This document shows, piece by piece, positions 15,017-15,618 of a stretch of 15,618 nucleotides of DNA. The translations under genes and the position numbers were made by a program. The DNA is taken from the NCBI GenBank assembly GCA_021648365.1, contig JAKISY010000107.1, positions 1 through 15,618 of the forward strand, read 5' to 3'. The stretch is from Verrucomicrobiales bacterium (GTDB lineage Bacteria; Verrucomicrobiota; Verrucomicrobiia; Verrucomicrobiales; DEV007). Numbering within the stretch: position 1 is the stretch's first letter; every line of letters begins with the position of its first letter. The notes beneath the pieces were generated by a model that saw nothing but the letters and a program-made list of their open reading frames with translations, was not told where the DNA came from and did not search any database.

Positions 15017-15618
15017 ATGAGTAAAACAACGTCCGATCTAATTTCGATAAAAAAAAGCAGCTTGCCCAAAATGTTGGTGGTATTTGTGCATGGCTTGGGA
15101 GGCGATTGTCGGTCGACTTGGTGTTACTCAGGGACGGATGCCGAGCCTGACTCTGGGGAGTTCGGTTGGATGGAGTGGTTGGCTGATGATTTAGAAGAAG
15201 AGGACGTACCTTGTGATGTGTCCACTTATGACTATCCCGCATCTCCAACTGATTGGTTTGGATCGACGATGCCGTTATATGATCGAGCCGGGAATTTTTT
15301 GGAATGGTTATGCTCAGGGGATCTGCCCGATGACGTGCCAATCACTTTTGTTTGCCACAGTCTTGGTGGGCTTTTGGTAAAAGAAACGCTGAAGATTGCC
15401 TATTGGCAGGAACCTGATTCAGCGAAAAGGCGTTTATTGAAGCGAATTGCCTGGGTGATGTTTTTAGCGACACCTCACAATGGCAGTGCTCCTGCGCGAG
15501 CACTCAATTTCTATCTGAAATATTTTGCCCGACCAAGCGTATTGTTGAAGGGGCTTGAAAAAAATGATCTGGCTCTTCTTGAATTGAGAAATGCCTTTAT
15601 TGCTCAGGCTAAAGACTA
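15017..15618 (+). CDS. Alpha/beta-hydrolase, SERAC1/PGAP1-like, 3' end outside window
   Basis: The ATG at 15017 opens a frame that runs through the window end (200 complete codons). The first in-frame stop upstream is at 14975. Motifs are MLVVFVHGLGGD (19-30, the oxyanion strand and HG), TYDYPASPTDWFGSTMPLYD (70-89), FVCHSLGGLLVKE with the nucleophile Ser115 in HSLGG, and VMFLATPHNGS (147-157). This set is characteristic of serine esterases/lipases of the SERAC1, PGAP1 or DUF676 type. There is no signal peptide, so the enzyme is probably cytosolic and may act on lipids or esters at the inner face of the membrane. In bacteria this domain often forms the N-terminus of longer proteins with TPR, NACHT or other signalling parts; whether that holds here lies beyond the window. 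The Shine-Dalgarno signal is weak. Confidence 0.88.
   Translation, partial: MSKTTSDLISIKKSSLPKMLVVFVHGLGGDCRSTWCYSGTDAEPDSGEFGWMEWLADDLEEEDVPCDVSTYDYPASPTDWFGSTMPLYDRAGNFLEWLCSGDLPDDVPITFVCHSLGGLLVKETLKIAYWQEPDSAKRRLLKRIAWVMFLATPHNGSAPARALNFYLKYFARPSVLLKGLEKNDLALLELRNAFIAQAKD

Noticed and set aside
14970..15341. Minus-strand ORF of 123 codons opposite the hydrolase start
   Set aside because: The plus-strand frame has clear alpha/beta-hydrolase motifs over the same bases, while the minus-strand product has none.

Overview
The window looks like chromosomal DNA of a Verrucomicrobiota bacterium or a close PVC relative. This is inferred from gene content and not from a marker gene: paired nucleoside:H+ symporter-type MFS permeases beside a Gfo/Idh/MocA oxidoreductase, a secreted DUF3604 protein, an HrpB helicase with the usual C-terminal domain, a large RTX-like surface protein, and intergenic 'GGAGGACAC / CACGAAGA / AACCGCAGAT'-type repeats. 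No rRNA, tRNA or CRISPR array was seen.

Layout. (1) 2-3265 (+): the 3' part of a very large RTX-like, Ca2+-binding repeat protein, closed by a strong intrinsic terminator. (2) 3325-4200: a gene-free stretch of about 880 bp holding a 9-bp tandem repeat, a 218-bp inverted-repeat element, two small hairpins and a cluster of DnaA-box-like 9-mers. (3) 4201-6828 (+): hrpB, meeting the next gene tail to tail with a 6-nt overlap. (4) 10734-6823 (-): a probable three-gene operon of two paralogous MFS permeases and a Gfo/Idh/MocA dehydrogenase. A palindromic element flanked by a 25-bp direct repeat lies between the second permease and the dehydrogenase. (5) 10948-12852 (+): a secreted DUF3604 protein, divergent from the operon. 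(6) 12845-14340: a 1,496-bp ISKra4-like insertion sequence with perfect 21-bp terminal inverted repeats. It is inserted in the last codons of the DUF3604 gene and supplies that gene's stop codon; its transposase is split at an A8 tract. (7) 14515-14939: a decayed YcxB-like membrane protein gene. (8) 15017 to the window end (+): the N-terminal 200 residues of an alpha/beta-hydrolase of the SERAC1/PGAP1-like type.

How the genes may work together. The permease pair and the dehydrogenase plausibly import and oxidise a nucleoside, sugar or polyol. The exported DUF3604 protein, transcribed divergently from the same 213-bp region, may process an extracellular substrate for the same route; this is inference from arrangement only. 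The right third (IS, pseudogene, hydrolase) looks like a plastic, accessory-type stretch. The most notable signals are the DnaA-box cluster before hrpB, the two palindromic intergenic elements, the A8 transposase frameshift, the IS that now ends the DUF3604 gene, and the partial hydrolase, whose family often occurs as an effector module in larger signalling or defence proteins.
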